The position numbers and the translations under genes were made by a program. DNA of 64,000 nt, from assembly GCF_024346955.1 (NCBI RefSeq), contig NZ_AP024883.1:2604001-2668000 (forward strand), in the 5' to 3' direction. Origin of the DNA: Vibrio mangrovi (lineage in GTDB: Bacteria; Pseudomonadota; Gammaproteobacteria; Enterobacterales; Vibrionaceae). The notes under the pieces were generated by a model. The model searched no databases, was not told the DNA's origin, and worked only from the letters and a program-made list of their open reading frames with translations. Positions 25,150-33,888 of the stretch are shown here, one piece after another; position 1 is the stretch's first letter, and the number at the start of each line of letters is the position of its first letter.

Positions 25150-25465
25150 AACCGATTAAGTAGACTAAGCTAATTGAAATATTAGCCAACAAAACTAACA
25201 CAAACTAGTTTAATAGCAATATGTATCTTATAACCCATAGTTAAGCATTCTTGATTAAGAGGAGCAGGTCAAACCGTCTTGCAACAACTCCACGTAACAA
25301 AACCAATCCAGAACAACCTGTCAGATCTATTGGACATCAACAAAACAAAGCCAACAAATTGTATCAAGATATTTTAGGAACACTGCAAGGAACACCGTCA
25401 AAAATAAACTTTAATAAAGTTAATATAAATCAACAAATTAAATACAAAACTCAGATGACGCCAGC
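25150..25465. other. Non-coding right end of the island with arm-type repeats
   Basis: TTTAGGAACACT (25373-25384) and AGGAACACC (25388-25396) repeat the words found before int at 7882-7905. The right arm thus has the direct-repeat pattern expected for integrase arm sites about 70-90 bases from the core. The operon promoter for the phosphoesterase gene must lie near 25150-25230. A 77-codon open frame at 25251-25484 crosses the att site and is not convincing. Confidence 0.6.
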
Positions 25466-25514
25466 CCACCAAATCATAGTTTAAAGACGTCCTAGGGCGT
25501 CTTTTTTCTTGCCT
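25466..25514 (+). repeat. Right attachment site (attR)
   Basis: The 28-bp repeat of attL occurs here exactly (25466-25493) and 20 more bases match after one mismatch. The sequence before it keeps CGCCAGC but has lost one base compared with the ssrA end. Confidence 0.88.
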
Positions 25515-25642
25515 TCATAAATGTAAAATCAATAACTTATGATGCGTCATAGTCTTTTACAGTCCAGAATAGATTTGTAAATCCAGCATTTTTAGGAACA
25601 CGGATGAACACCAATCAAAATTCTCGTTTCCAGAGTTCCTAA
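25515..25642 (+). mobile_element. Remnant of an earlier island's left end
   Basis: Right of attR the sequence still resembles the integrase-upstream region: ATCAATAACTTATGATGCG, TCTTTTACAGTCCAGAATAG, ATCCAGCATTTTTAGGAACA and CAGAGTTCCTAA align with 7819-7936 with scattered changes. There is no integrase behind it, only a Met-start stub (MPMTSSLL). This is expected if another related island once sat at the same site and lost its integrase. Confidence 0.7.
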
Positions 25643-25702
25643 TCTATGCCAATGACCTCTTCACTATTAACAACCACAGTCTGGGTAAGAGGTCCGAACT
25701 AA

Positions 25703-26611
25703 TCACTTAAAACTATGCTCCATATATCGGGGCCAGTTTTCAAGTATAAGTTGATGTACTTCTTTCATCGCTCTTGTAGCCGGATGACTGGTTGCCATAT
25801 CAAGGACAATCACCCGATTTACATCTCCATTGCTGATTTTAGCAAATGAGTACTGCTCCTTTTCCATCCCATCAGATATGGCACTCAGTGTTAACAGTGA
25901 AAATCCTAAATTACATCTGATCGCATGTTTGGTTGCTGCAAGTCCCTCAATTCTCCATACGATGTTTGGCTGAATTCCCTCACGTTCAGAAAACGAATTG
26001 ATCGTAAACCAAATCTCATGTTTCTCCGGAGGAACGATCAGTGGCAGCTGTAATACTTCTCTGGGATGAATTGTAGCTGAATCTGACGGGAAATAACCTG
26101 CCGGACCAATAACATACATAGACTCTTCAAATAAAACCTGTGCCGTCGGAGCCGGGATGTCTTGTGGCATAATAACGATGTCATGCGTTTGATTTTCCAG
26201 TGATTCTCTTAAACGTTTACTGTCACCTTCGCACATCATTACCCGAATACCAGGGAAACGTTTCTTGCAATCTTCCAGGATGGAAATACCTAATGTGGGG
26301 AACAGAGAAAAAATAATACCGATGATGACATCGCCTGTTGGATTAACCCCAACATCTTTCGTTGCATGTTCTGCTTGCTCTATAGCCCGCATAATGGATT
26401 GGCAATGGCTGAATAGTATTTTTCCGGCTTCGGTTAATGTAACCCCGCGCGGCAACCGGTCGAATAGGGAAGTCCCCATATCATCTTCTAAAGAACGCAA
26501 ATGAAGACTTAAGGCAGATTGAGCAACGTGTAATTCTTTTGCAGCCCGAGTCAGTGAACCTGCTCGGGCAATTTCTAAAAAGTAACGCATTCGCATGGTA
26601 TCTAAGGTCAT
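25703..26611 (-). CDS. LysR-family regulator (Nac-like)
   Basis: The 302-aa protein has the N-terminal helix-turn-helix (MRYFLEIARAGSLTRAAKELHVAQSALSLHLRSLE, given here in part as residues 8-42) and the substrate-binding domain that follows. It is divergent from the dehydratase/transporter genes and very probably regulates them. A perfect inverted repeat of the LysR type lies 28 bases before its start codon. The ligand would be the sugar acid handled by the divergent genes. Confidence 0.88.
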   Translation of the reverse strand: MTLDTMRMRYFLEIARAGSLTRAAKELHVAQSALSLHLRSLEDDMGTSLFDRLPRGVTLTEAGKILFSHCQSIMRAIEQAEHATKDVGVNPTGDVIIGIIFSLFPTLGISILEDCKKRFPGIRVMMCEGDSKRLRESLENQTHDIVIMPQDIPAPTAQVLFEESMYVIGPAGYFPSDSATIHPREVLQLPLIVPPEKHEIWFTINSFSEREGIQPNIVWRIEGLAATKHAIRCNLGFSLLTLSAISDGMEKEQYSFAKISNGDVNRVIVLDMATSHPATRAMKEVHQLILENWPRYMEHSFK

Positions 26612-26638
26612 AATATTGCCTGGTTATTGTTATTTTGA

Positions 26639-26655
26639 TATCTAGAAATTAGATA
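26639..26655. promoter_or_regulatory. LysR-type operator in the divergent promoter region
   Basis: TATCTA-GAAAT-TAGATA is a perfect inverted repeat containing the LysR T-N11-A pattern. It lies in the 322-base AT-rich region (26612-26933) between the regulator and the dehydratase gene. The rest of that region shows no gene. Confidence 0.5.
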
Positions 26656-26933
26656 GACACAATCACAATAATATATTTGTGGAATATCATCAATTTTATT
26701 AGTCTCACCTCAGAACCTGAATTAAAAATAATAAAAACCAATAGATATTCACTCGTTCTAAAAATTACCAAACTTTACATAATCCTATTCAAATATTATC
26801 TCAACTTGTTTTTGATATAGATCAACTTTATTTAATCCAATATTAACTCATTAAAATTTGTTTTTATTCACTTTGTGATTTTAATCAGATTTTAGAAATA
26901 GTGATTCAGACTGTATTCTATTAAGGATATTTT

Positions 26934-28127
26934 ATGAAAATTACAAGCATCGATATTTTTCAAATGGGTCAACCGAGAAATACTGAGACCAAACCTTATA
27001 ATGCTGTGGTAGTTCGTATTAACACAGATGAGGGAATTCATGGTTTTGGTGAAGTAGGTTTGGCTTACGGTGCCGGCAGTTCTGCTGGTGTTGGTATGTT
27101 AAAAGACCTCAGCTACTTCTTACTGGGGGAAAATCCGGAAAACGTAGAAGCTATTTGGGAAAAATTGTTCAGAAAAACTTTCTGGGGAATGGGCGGTGGT
27201 CCCGTGGTTTATGGTGCGATGAGCGCGATTGATATTGCTTGTTGGGATATCAAGGGTAAAGCACTTGGTGTGCCAGTGCATCGCTTACTTGGAGGAAAAA
27301 CCAGAGATAAACTCAGAACCTATGCAAGTCAAATCCAGTTTGGATGGGAAGCTGACAAGAGTCTGCGTCTGGTTCAGCCTGAAGAATATGCAGAGGCTGC
27401 ACTTAAAGCGGTTTCTGAAGGTTATGACTGTGTGAAGGTTGACCCAGCAGGTATGACTGCTGAAGGTGTATGGGGCGCAGCAAACCTCGAACCTTGCCTT
27501 TCTCCTAAGCAACTGAAATTATTCTATAACAGAACTAAAGCAGTTCGTGATGCGGTTGGTTCAGATGTCGATATCATTCTGGAAATGCACTCTTATCTTG
27601 GCATGAACTCTGCGAGACAATTTGCTGAGTCAGTTAAAGAATTGGGGTGCTTGTTCTATGAAGAACCGATTCACCCAATGAGTGTTGATTCAATGGACCG
27701 TCTCGCCAGACAATCCCCAATCCCACTCGCGGGCGGAGAACGCATTTATACCCGCTGGGGCTTCAAGCCTTTCCTGGACCGTCAGATCTTTGGTCTTATT
27801 CAACCTGATCTGGGCCTCTGTGGTGGCTTAACTGAAGGTAAAAAAATCTGTGATATGGCCAATACTCACCATGTTCCGGTGCAGTGCCACGTTGCCGGTG
27901 GTCCAATCGCATTAGCTGCCGCACTACAATTAGAGTCGGTGATTCCTAATTTCTGTATTCATGAACATCATGGCGTTGCTCTGTGGGAAGCCGGGCTTGA
28001 TAGTGCTATCCATTCTTACTTGCCTAAAGACGGATTCTTTGATGTTCCTGATTTACCTGGAATTGGTCAAGAACTGACTGAGAAGGCAATGTCTGAAGCT
28101 CTGGTCCATCTTCATATTGAAGAATAG
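26934..28127 (+). CDS. Enolase-superfamily sugar-acid dehydratase (mandelate racemase/DgoD-like)
   Basis: The 397-aa protein has an N-terminal capping domain (1-130) and the C-terminal barrel of the mandelate racemase group: SYLGMNSARQFAESVKEL, LFYEEPIHPMSVDSMDRLA, PLAGGERIYTRWGF, QPDLGLCGGLTEGKKICDMA and CHVAGGPIALAAALQLE. The carboxylates in EMHSYLG, EEP and GGER bind Mg2+. The set resembles D-galactonate dehydratase and related aldonate dehydratases. The substrate is not certain. It is followed by an MFS transporter at 29 bases, forming an operon. Confidence 0.85.
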   Translation: MKITSIDIFQMGQPRNTETKPYNAVVVRINTDEGIHGFGEVGLAYGAGSSAGVGMLKDLSYFLLGENPENVEAIWEKLFRKTFWGMGGGPVVYGAMSAIDIACWDIKGKALGVPVHRLLGGKTRDKLRTYASQIQFGWEADKSLRLVQPEEYAEAALKAVSEGYDCVKVDPAGMTAEGVWGAANLEPCLSPKQLKLFYNRTKAVRDAVGSDVDIILEMHSYLGMNSARQFAESVKELGCLFYEEPIHPMSVDSMDRLARQSPIPLAGGERIYTRWGFKPFLDRQIFGLIQPDLGLCGGLTEGKKICDMANTHHVPVQCHVAGGPIALAAALQLESVIPNFCIHEHHGVALWEAGLDSAIHSYLPKDGFFDVPDLPGIGQELTEKAMSEALVHLHIEE

Positions 28128-28156
28128 TCGCTGGATAGATTGAAGGAGAAATTTCT

Positions 28157-29446
28157 ATGGCTATATCTTCAGTAATCGACAGCCCGAAAAAAATGTCACG
28201 CTATCGCTACTTCATTGTGATTGTGATGATGATTACGGTCGGCGTCACTTATGTTGATCGCGCTAATATCTCAATATTAATCGCGAACAGCGAGTTTTTA
28301 ACCTCAATGGGAATCGAAAGTTCAGGTGTTCAGAAAGGCCTGATCATGTCGTTATTCTTGTTTGCCTATGCATTTGCTAACTTCTTAATCAGTCCGTTAG
28401 CTGATGTATTTGGTGCCCGTAAAACGATTTGTGCCGCCATATTACTCTGTATCGGCTCCATGTTCCTCGGTGGAGTTGCCAGTGTATTTACCCTGATCCT
28501 TCTTTCCCGGGTACTAGTTGGGTTGGGTGAAGGAACTCAGTATCCTATCGTAGCTGGTGTCGTGCGCAACTGGTTTCCCAAGAAAGAACGCGGCAGAGCC
28601 AACGCTGTATGGGGAATTGGTACAACAATCGCCCCGGCCTTATCAATGCCTTTCTTTGCATGGCTCATTGATGACTATGGTTGGCATAGTGCTTTTTGGG
28701 CATGCTTAATTCTAAATGTCATTGCTATGTATCTTGTGTGGACTTATCTTCGGGACACACCACAACAATCAAAGTACGTGAATGAACTAGAGCTGACTTA
28801 TATCGAAGAAGATCAAGAGAAACAAACTTCGATTGATAAGAAGTCTCAGACTCAGGAAAAAGAAACTTTATTCCAGCGTTTATCGCATTTTATGTTGGAT
28901 TACCGCTACTGGATTTTAGTTGCGTGGTACATCGGCATTATGATGAATGTGTGGGGCTTGATGACATGGTTACCGAGTTATCTAAAAGAAGGACGTGGGT
29001 TTTCATGGACAACAATGGGCTGGCTCGCATCACTACCTTTTATCCTCGGAATCGGCGTCAAAATCTTTGCCGGGTGGGCAATTGATGTAACACAGCGGAG
29101 CGGCATCTTCTGTATGCTCGCAGCCATTGGCGCGGGGTTAGGGATCTATCTCAGTGCCATCATTGAAAATAACTGGGCCTCAGCATTACTGATATGTATG
29201 GCGCAAGGCTGTATGTACATGGGGGCTCCGGCTTCTTGGACACTTTTACAGGGGATTGTCCCAGAAAAATCCATGTCTGCGGCCAGCGGTATAATGATTG
29301 GGATTGCCACCGTTGCCGGCGCACTATCACCAACAATTCTGGGCTACTTTATCTCAATAACGAATGGTTATTCCGGCGCACTGTACTTCCTTGTTGCAGC
29401 AGCACTATTTAGTTCAGTGATCATGATTCCTCTGGCTAAACGCTGA
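28157..29446 (+). CDS. MFS transporter, anion:cation symporter type
   Basis: The 429-aa protein has 12 predicted helices, with the MFS signature GVTYVDRANISILIAN at the start and PLADVFGARKTICAAILL after helix 2. The pattern and the neighbour fit the hexuronate/galactonate (ACS) family, so it is likely to import the acid used by the dehydratase. AGGAG precedes the ATG. A hairpin follows. Confidence 0.88.
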   Translation: MAISSVIDSPKKMSRYRYFIVIVMMITVGVTYVDRANISILIANSEFLTSMGIESSGVQKGLIMSLFLFAYAFANFLISPLADVFGARKTICAAILLCIGSMFLGGVASVFTLILLSRVLVGLGEGTQYPIVAGVVRNWFPKKERGRANAVWGIGTTIAPALSMPFFAWLIDDYGWHSAFWACLILNVIAMYLVWTYLRDTPQQSKYVNELELTYIEEDQEKQTSIDKKSQTQEKETLFQRLSHFMLDYRYWILVAWYIGIMMNVWGLMTWLPSYLKEGRGFSWTTMGWLASLPFILGIGVKIFAGWAIDVTQRSGIFCMLAAIGAGLGIYLSAIIENNWASALLICMAQGCMYMGAPASWTLLQGIVPEKSMSAASGIMIGIATVAGALSPTILGYFISITNGYSGALYFLVAAALFSSVIMIPLAKR

Positions 29447-29504
29447 GTAGCACTGTTTTACATTATTAGCACTAAATCTATTACGTATATTTTCTAAACC
29501 CTAA

Positions 29505-29543
29505 TGAGTTCTCTTACAGCACATTAGCAATAAAGAGAACTCA
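29505..29543 (+). terminator. Hairpin after the MFS gene
   Basis: TGAGTTCTCTT pairs perfectly with AAGAGAACTCA around a 17-nt loop. There is only a short AT tail, so partial termination or a processed transcript end is likely before the DUF169 gene. Confidence 0.6.
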
Positions 29544-29565
29544 CTATTATTTGGAGGAAGTGACT

Positions 29566-30336
29566 ATGCTAAGTGATAAAGCTAAAGACATGTTCAAAAA
29601 ATTAAATTTATCCATTCCAGCTATAGCAATAAAATATTTACCGGTTAAGCCGGAAGGAATTGAACATTGTGAGAAAAAGATGGCTTTATGCCAATATATT
29701 AAAGAAGCACAAGAAACCGGAAAAACATTTTACATAACTAAAGAAAATGATACTTGTTATGGAAAACTTTCTCTGGGAATGGAACCTAAACCACCAGTGA
29801 CAGCTTCAGGTCAAGCCGGGCTCGATTTTGGTGTATATAAATCATTAGCAGGTTGCCGTAAATTGTATCAAGAATTGCCGGTCATCGTTCCTGGATCTAT
29901 CAATTATGTCGTTTACTCTCCTGTTGCGGATTGTCAGTTTGACCCTGATCTAATTATTGCATTTGCAGAGTTACCTCAGGCGGATATTATCATGCGTGCC
30001 ACCAGCTATATTTCCGGCGATTTTTGGGAGTCAAAATCAACACCAGTAATCAGCTGTAGCTGGATGTATGCATACCCGGTTATTTCAGGCAAAGTAAATC
30101 ACATTACTACAGGGTTCTACCACGGTCTTAAACGTCGTAATGTTTTTGAATCCGGCCTGCGAATGATCTCTATACCGTTCAATAAAATTGATGAAGTTGC
30201 TACGGCTTTGGATGAAATGGATTGGACAACCATCGCATTTCGCGACGATCAAGAGAGTAAATCTGAACTGAAACGTCGGGTAGATCACTGGCAAGAAATG
30301 GCAATTGAAATGGGCTGTTCTTGCGATTTACACTAA
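29566..30336 (+). CDS. DUF169 domain protein
   Basis: The 256-aa protein begins MLSDKAKDMF behind GGAGGAAG (29552-29559); an upstream ATG at 29551 would place that ribosome site inside the gene. It has several Cys motifs (HCEKKMALCQYI, DTCYGKLSLGM, AGCRKLY, VADCQFDP, CSCDLH at the end) typical of DUF169 proteins. The function of this family is unknown; they often occur in anaerobes and near redox or C1 enzymes. The last gene in a possible operon with the dehydratase and transporter. Confidence 0.8.
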   Translation: MLSDKAKDMFKKLNLSIPAIAIKYLPVKPEGIEHCEKKMALCQYIKEAQETGKTFYITKENDTCYGKLSLGMEPKPPVTASGQAGLDFGVYKSLAGCRKLYQELPVIVPGSINYVVYSPVADCQFDPDLIIAFAELPQADIIMRATSYISGDFWESKSTPVISCSWMYAYPVISGKVNHITTGFYHGLKRRNVFESGLRMISIPFNKIDEVATALDEMDWTTIAFRDDQESKSELKRRVDHWQEMAIEMGCSCDLH

Positions 30337-30344
30337 CTGTGTGA

Positions 30345-30383
30345 CCCATAGACATCCTTTCAGCTATACCGGATGTCTATGGG
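30345..30383. terminator. Terminator-like hairpin between DUF169 gene and rlmF
   Basis: CCCATAGACATCC pairs perfectly with GGATGTCTATGGG, a 13-bp stem between two convergent genes. Confidence 0.7.
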
Positions 30384-30410
30384 CAGAGAAGTACAGCAAA
30401 AAAACCACCT

Positions 30411-31430
30411 TTAAACACTAACCCACTCCCGACGCTGCTCCTCCGTCATAAACGTCCAGGCGATAAAGCGGCTAATCTTCTGGCCCTGACTCATCTCGAT
30501 GATTCGAATTTCCTGTACACCGGCCTTTTGCAGTTGTTTCTGCATCCAGCGGACATTCTCTTTCTTTGATATGAGCGTGGTAAACCAGAGCACCTGCCCG
30601 GCAAACTCACTGCTTTCCAGTGCCATATTCTTGATAAAGGCAGCTTCGCCACCCGGGCACCAGAGCTCAGCTTTTTGACCGCCGAAGTTCAGTGTCGGCT
30701 GCGGTTGACTCTCTTTACCACCGCGCTTTACTCGGTTGGCACTCAGGTTATTCAGCTTTCGCTGGGTGCCTTGCTGAGCTTCTTGCAGAGACTTGTGAAA
30801 CGGCGGATTGCAAGTGGTGATGTGGTAACGTTCACCCGGCTGGATAATTCCTTTAAACAAGCGGCGGCTGTCTTTCTGCTGCCGGCATTCAACCTTCCCT
30901 TGCAGAACGGCATTGCTATCAACGATGCTGCGGGCATTTTTTATCGAAACCGGGTCAACATCACTGGCAGTATAGTGCCAGCCATAATCACAGACACCGA
31001 TGATCGGGTAGATACAGTTCGCTCCGACACCAATATCCAGCGCCCTGACCTGAGCCAGATCCAAACCCGGTTCATTGCCCAGCAGCTCTGCGGCACGGTG
31101 AATATAATCCGCCCGCCCCGGAATCGGCGGACAAAGATAACCCTGAGGAATATCCCATGTGGTGACCTGATAATAGCGACTCAGTAATGCTTTATTCAGC
31201 AACTTCACCGCCAGCGGATCAGAAAAGTTAACCGTTTGTTCGCCCTTCGGATTGGTCGTGACATGCCTTTTCAGCTCCGGCAGCGCTTTGACCAGCTCCG
31301 TAAAATTGTAGCGCCCCTGATGCTTGTTACGCGAATGTAATCCCTTGGGAGAACTCACCTTCACGACCCTGACATCAGATGAGAGTTTCGCTGTCGGTGC
31401 AGGTTTAGCCGGTTTTCTTTTTTGACTCAT
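30411..31430 (-). CDS. rlmF: 23S rRNA (adenine-1618-N6)-methyltransferase RlmF
   Basis: The 339-aa protein methylates A1618 of 23S rRNA with S-adenosylmethionine. It has the SAM motif ALDIGVGANCIYP (about 146-158) and the catalytic NPPFHKS (about 210). The N-terminal basic region KRKPAKPAPTAK is usual in the family. Stand-alone, core gene. Confidence 0.95.
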   Translation of the reverse strand: MSQKRKPAKPAPTAKLSSDVRVVKVSSPKGLHSRNKHQGRYNFTELVKALPELKRHVTTNPKGEQTVNFSDPLAVKLLNKALLSRYYQVTTWDIPQGYLCPPIPGRADYIHRAAELLGNEPGLDLAQVRALDIGVGANCIYPIIGVCDYGWHYTASDVDPVSIKNARSIVDSNAVLQGKVECRQQKDSRRLFKGIIQPGERYHITTCNPPFHKSLQEAQQGTQRKLNNLSANRVKRGGKESQPQPTLNFGGQKAELWCPGGEAAFIKNMALESSEFAGQVLWFTTLISKKENVRWMQKQLQKAGVQEIRIIEMSQGQKISRFIAWTFMTEEQRREWVSV

Positions 31431-31595
31431 GTCACTCGTATCCGTTGGAAAAACGCGCCATTGTCACCTTTTTTAGCCAGCGTTTCCAGATTTGTGCAGA
31501 AAGTCCATGAGTAGTGATGTCAGTGAAAAGATACGAGCCGCAACTGCGGCCCGGTTTATCGGTGAGAGAATAAACGGTAAGTTCTCAAACCTTCT

Positions 31596-31874
31596 TTAAC
31601 CAATCAAATGAAACTGGCAGTCCATACCTTTGTTTCTGATCGGGATGATTTCCTGATAGGCCGCACTGTTATACCAGTTCAGAGCACTGTCTTTATCAGG
31701 GAATTCAATCACTGACTTTCTCTGATACGGTGCTTCACCATGGAGAGCTTCCGGTTCACCCCGGGCGATAAATTTGCCTTGAAAAGGTTCTAACGTTTTC
31801 GCAGCGCGGGCGCTGTATTCTGCCAGCTGTTCTTTGTCTGTCGGGGTTGAATCAACAATCACTAAGCATGTCAT
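31596..31874 (-). CDS. DUF1330 family protein
   Basis: The 92-aa protein has the ferredoxin-like dimeric alpha/beta-barrel pattern of DUF1330: YSARAAKTLEPFQGKFIARG and VIEFPDKDSALNWYNSAAYQEI. The activity of the family is not known. Divergent from a LysR regulator gene, a common neighbour pair. Confidence 0.88.
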   Translation of the reverse strand: MTCLVIVDSTPTDKEQLAEYSARAAKTLEPFQGKFIARGEPEALHGEAPYQRKSVIEFPDKDSALNWYNSAAYQEIIPIRNKGMDCQFHLIG

Positions 31875-32002
31875 GATTTATTTTCCTTTAGTTGTTAGAG
31901 CGTATGGTTGTTAAGACATATAGTTGTCAGGGCGTGTTGACACAGCATAGAATTTCACGAATATTAATCAATAACCAAAAAATTAACGTATTGTTTAAAT
32001 TT

Positions 32003-32914
32003 ATGAACAGTGTAAAACTCGCTCCGCTGCTGCTGATTTTTGTCGAAGTCGCCAACAAACGTTCATTCACCGAGGCAGCCAGAAAACTGGGCCTGAGTAA
32101 ATCGGCGATTAGTCAGCAGATCAAACGGCTTGAGGACGCTTTAGGTCAGCAATTGCTGGTACGCAATACCCGGGGTGTAATTCTGACTACAGTTGGCGAA
32201 GCACTTCTGGCACGGAGTGAACTATTGAGTGAACAGTTGAGTCTGACTCTCAAAGAGCTGGAAAGCAGCAAAGCACAACCGACAGGCAAATTTAAAATCT
32301 CCATCCCGCCTTTCTTAGAAAAAGACATCGTTATTCCTGCTATCAGTCAGTTGTGTCTGGAGTTTCCCGGAATTACACCGGAAGTTGTGGTGACGGGCAG
32401 ATGGCAGGATTTGGTGGAACATGAATTAGACGCAGCAGTGTTTGGCGGTGATTTACGGGATTGTGACTATCGGGCCTTATCGATCGGTAAAGTGGCAGAA
32501 ATTTTTTGTGCTTCACCCCGTTACCTGCAACGCCATGCGCCGGTCAAACATCTGGAACAGCTCTCGGAACACCGCATAATTGCAACGCCGTGGCAACACG
32601 ATGAACTACAGCTGTTTGATAACAACCAGACAAACCGGCGCTTATTCTGCGTCACCCACAGTGCAAAAGCGACGTCTCTGACCACCATATTAGAAATGGC
32701 GCTGCACGATATGGGCATCGTGCTTTTCCCTGAATTTCTGGTACAAACAGAGCTGATGCAACAACGGTTAGTCAGAGTCCTGCCTGAAATACAGGGCAGA
32801 GCCTGGCATTTTTACTTTTTACATCAGTATCAGGGCGAAAAGCCTAAACATGTCAGTCGCTTCTATGAGCTGCTCAAGTACTATTTTGATAAAACCATTG
32901 CCCACTGTAGTTAA
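32003..32914 (+). CDS. LysR-family regulator
   Basis: The 303-aa protein starts at ATG 32003 (MNSVKLAPLLLIFVEVANKR); the longer frame up to 31892 adds residues not found in LysR proteins. The HTH is RSFTEAARKLGLSKSAISQQI. It is divergent from the DUF1330 gene and may regulate it. Inducer unknown. Confidence 0.88.
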   Translation: MNSVKLAPLLLIFVEVANKRSFTEAARKLGLSKSAISQQIKRLEDALGQQLLVRNTRGVILTTVGEALLARSELLSEQLSLTLKELESSKAQPTGKFKISIPPFLEKDIVIPAISQLCLEFPGITPEVVVTGRWQDLVEHELDAAVFGGDLRDCDYRALSIGKVAEIFCASPRYLQRHAPVKHLEQLSEHRIIATPWQHDELQLFDNNQTNRRLFCVTHSAKATSLTTILEMALHDMGIVLFPEFLVQTELMQQRLVRVLPEIQGRAWHFYFLHQYQGEKPKHVSRFYELLKYYFDKTIAHCS

Positions 32915-33070
32915 CTGTCAGAGCAATGGTTTATACAACGTCATCAATAGCGGTTTCACCGTTGATGAAGTGAAGAAACAATATTCCCCGAAACAAGTAT
33001 CCACTGTGATTACACAATGGATACTCTGTGGCTTTGATACAGCGTTACGGCAGATACTTCAAAATATCCC

Positions 33071-33874
33071 CTAATAACTGGACTTCTGCCCGCCGGACTG
33101 AATATCCGCTTTGAATAAGCTTAACCGTTCATCAAGGGCGCTGGTATACAACATTGTATCAACCCCAACCGCGACAAAATTGGCGCCCCATTCAATCGCT
33201 TTTTTCGCCATGGCCGGGTCGACAGCCAGAAAACCAGCAGCTTTACCAGCCTGTCGGATTCTGCGAATACAGTGTTCAATTTCGTGCTGCATCGCCGGGT
33301 GATTGCTGTTATCCGGATAACCGAGTGACGCGGAAAGATCGGCAGGCCCGATAAAGACGCCATCAATCCCTTCAACGGCTAAAATGTCATCGAGATTATC
33401 CAGTGCGGTTTTGCTTTCCACCTGAATCAGCAGACATAACTCTTCATTCGCCTTCTCCATATACTGTTCGATTCTTCCCCAACGCGCTGCCCGGGCGACG
33501 CTGGCACCAACGCCCCGGACACCTTCCGGCGGGTAACGCATCGCACTGACAACCTGCCGCGCCTGCTCCGCACTGTCGACCATCGGAATCAGAACCGTCT
33601 GAGCACCAATATCCAGTATCTGTTTAATCTGACTTTTGCTTCCCTCGACCGGACGAACAACCGGTTCACCATAATAAGGCGCAATGGCCTGAATCTGATG
33701 ATAAATATCCTGAACGGTATTGGGTGCATGTTCACCATCGATCAATAACCAGTCATATCCTGACGTTGCTGCAATTTCAGCCAGATATGAAGATGTTGAA
33801 CTGAGCCATAACCCAATCTGTAATTCTCCACAGTTGATTGCCTGTTTAAATAAGTTTTTGGATAACTGAACCAT
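33071..33874 (-). CDS. rhmA: 2-keto-3-deoxy-L-rhamnonate aldolase
   Basis: The 267-aa HpcH/HpaI class II aldolase cleaves 2-keto-3-deoxy-L-rhamnonate to pyruvate and L-lactaldehyde. It has GYDWLLIDGEHAPN, VRPVEGSKSQIKQILDIGAQ, LIQVESKTALDNLDDI with the metal-binding Glu, and GVFIGPADLSASLGYP. It is the last gene of an operon with a transporter and dehydratase matching rhmT and rhmD of E. coli, which makes the rhamnonate assignment stronger than HpaI. Confidence 0.85.
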   Translation of the reverse strand: MVQLSKNLFKQAINCGELQIGLWLSSTSSYLAEIAATSGYDWLLIDGEHAPNTVQDIYHQIQAIAPYYGEPVVRPVEGSKSQIKQILDIGAQTVLIPMVDSAEQARQVVSAMRYPPEGVRGVGASVARAARWGRIEQYMEKANEELCLLIQVESKTALDNLDDILAVEGIDGVFIGPADLSASLGYPDNSNHPAMQHEIEHCIRRIRQAGKAAGFLAVDPAMAKKAIEWGANFVAVGVDTMLYTSALDERLSLFKADIQSGGQKSSY

Positions 33875-33888
33875 ATTCTTCTCTCCGA

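Larger units (their letters stand above)
7756..25493 (+). mobile_element. ssrA-integrated satellite-like genomic island (17.7 kb)
   Basis: The island is bounded by a 28-bp direct repeat (7756-7783 and 25466-25493) that starts at the CCA end of ssrA. It carries a P4-type integrase directly inside the left end, then AlpA, a BRO-N antirepressor, a primase and a VapE-like helicase, which is the gene set of P4-like and PICI-like phage satellites. No capsid, tail or packaging genes are visible. Cargo comprises an OLD-like gene with attC and an ATPase, a T6SS-type effector with two immunity candidates, and a three-gene ATPase/phosphoesterase unit. Several cargo genes are clearly more AT-rich than the core genome. 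Confidence 0.85.

Noticed and set aside
25251..25484. 77-codon open frame crossing attR
   Set aside because: It runs over the arm repeats and the att core, has low-complexity Asn/Gln/Lys content and no ribosome site.
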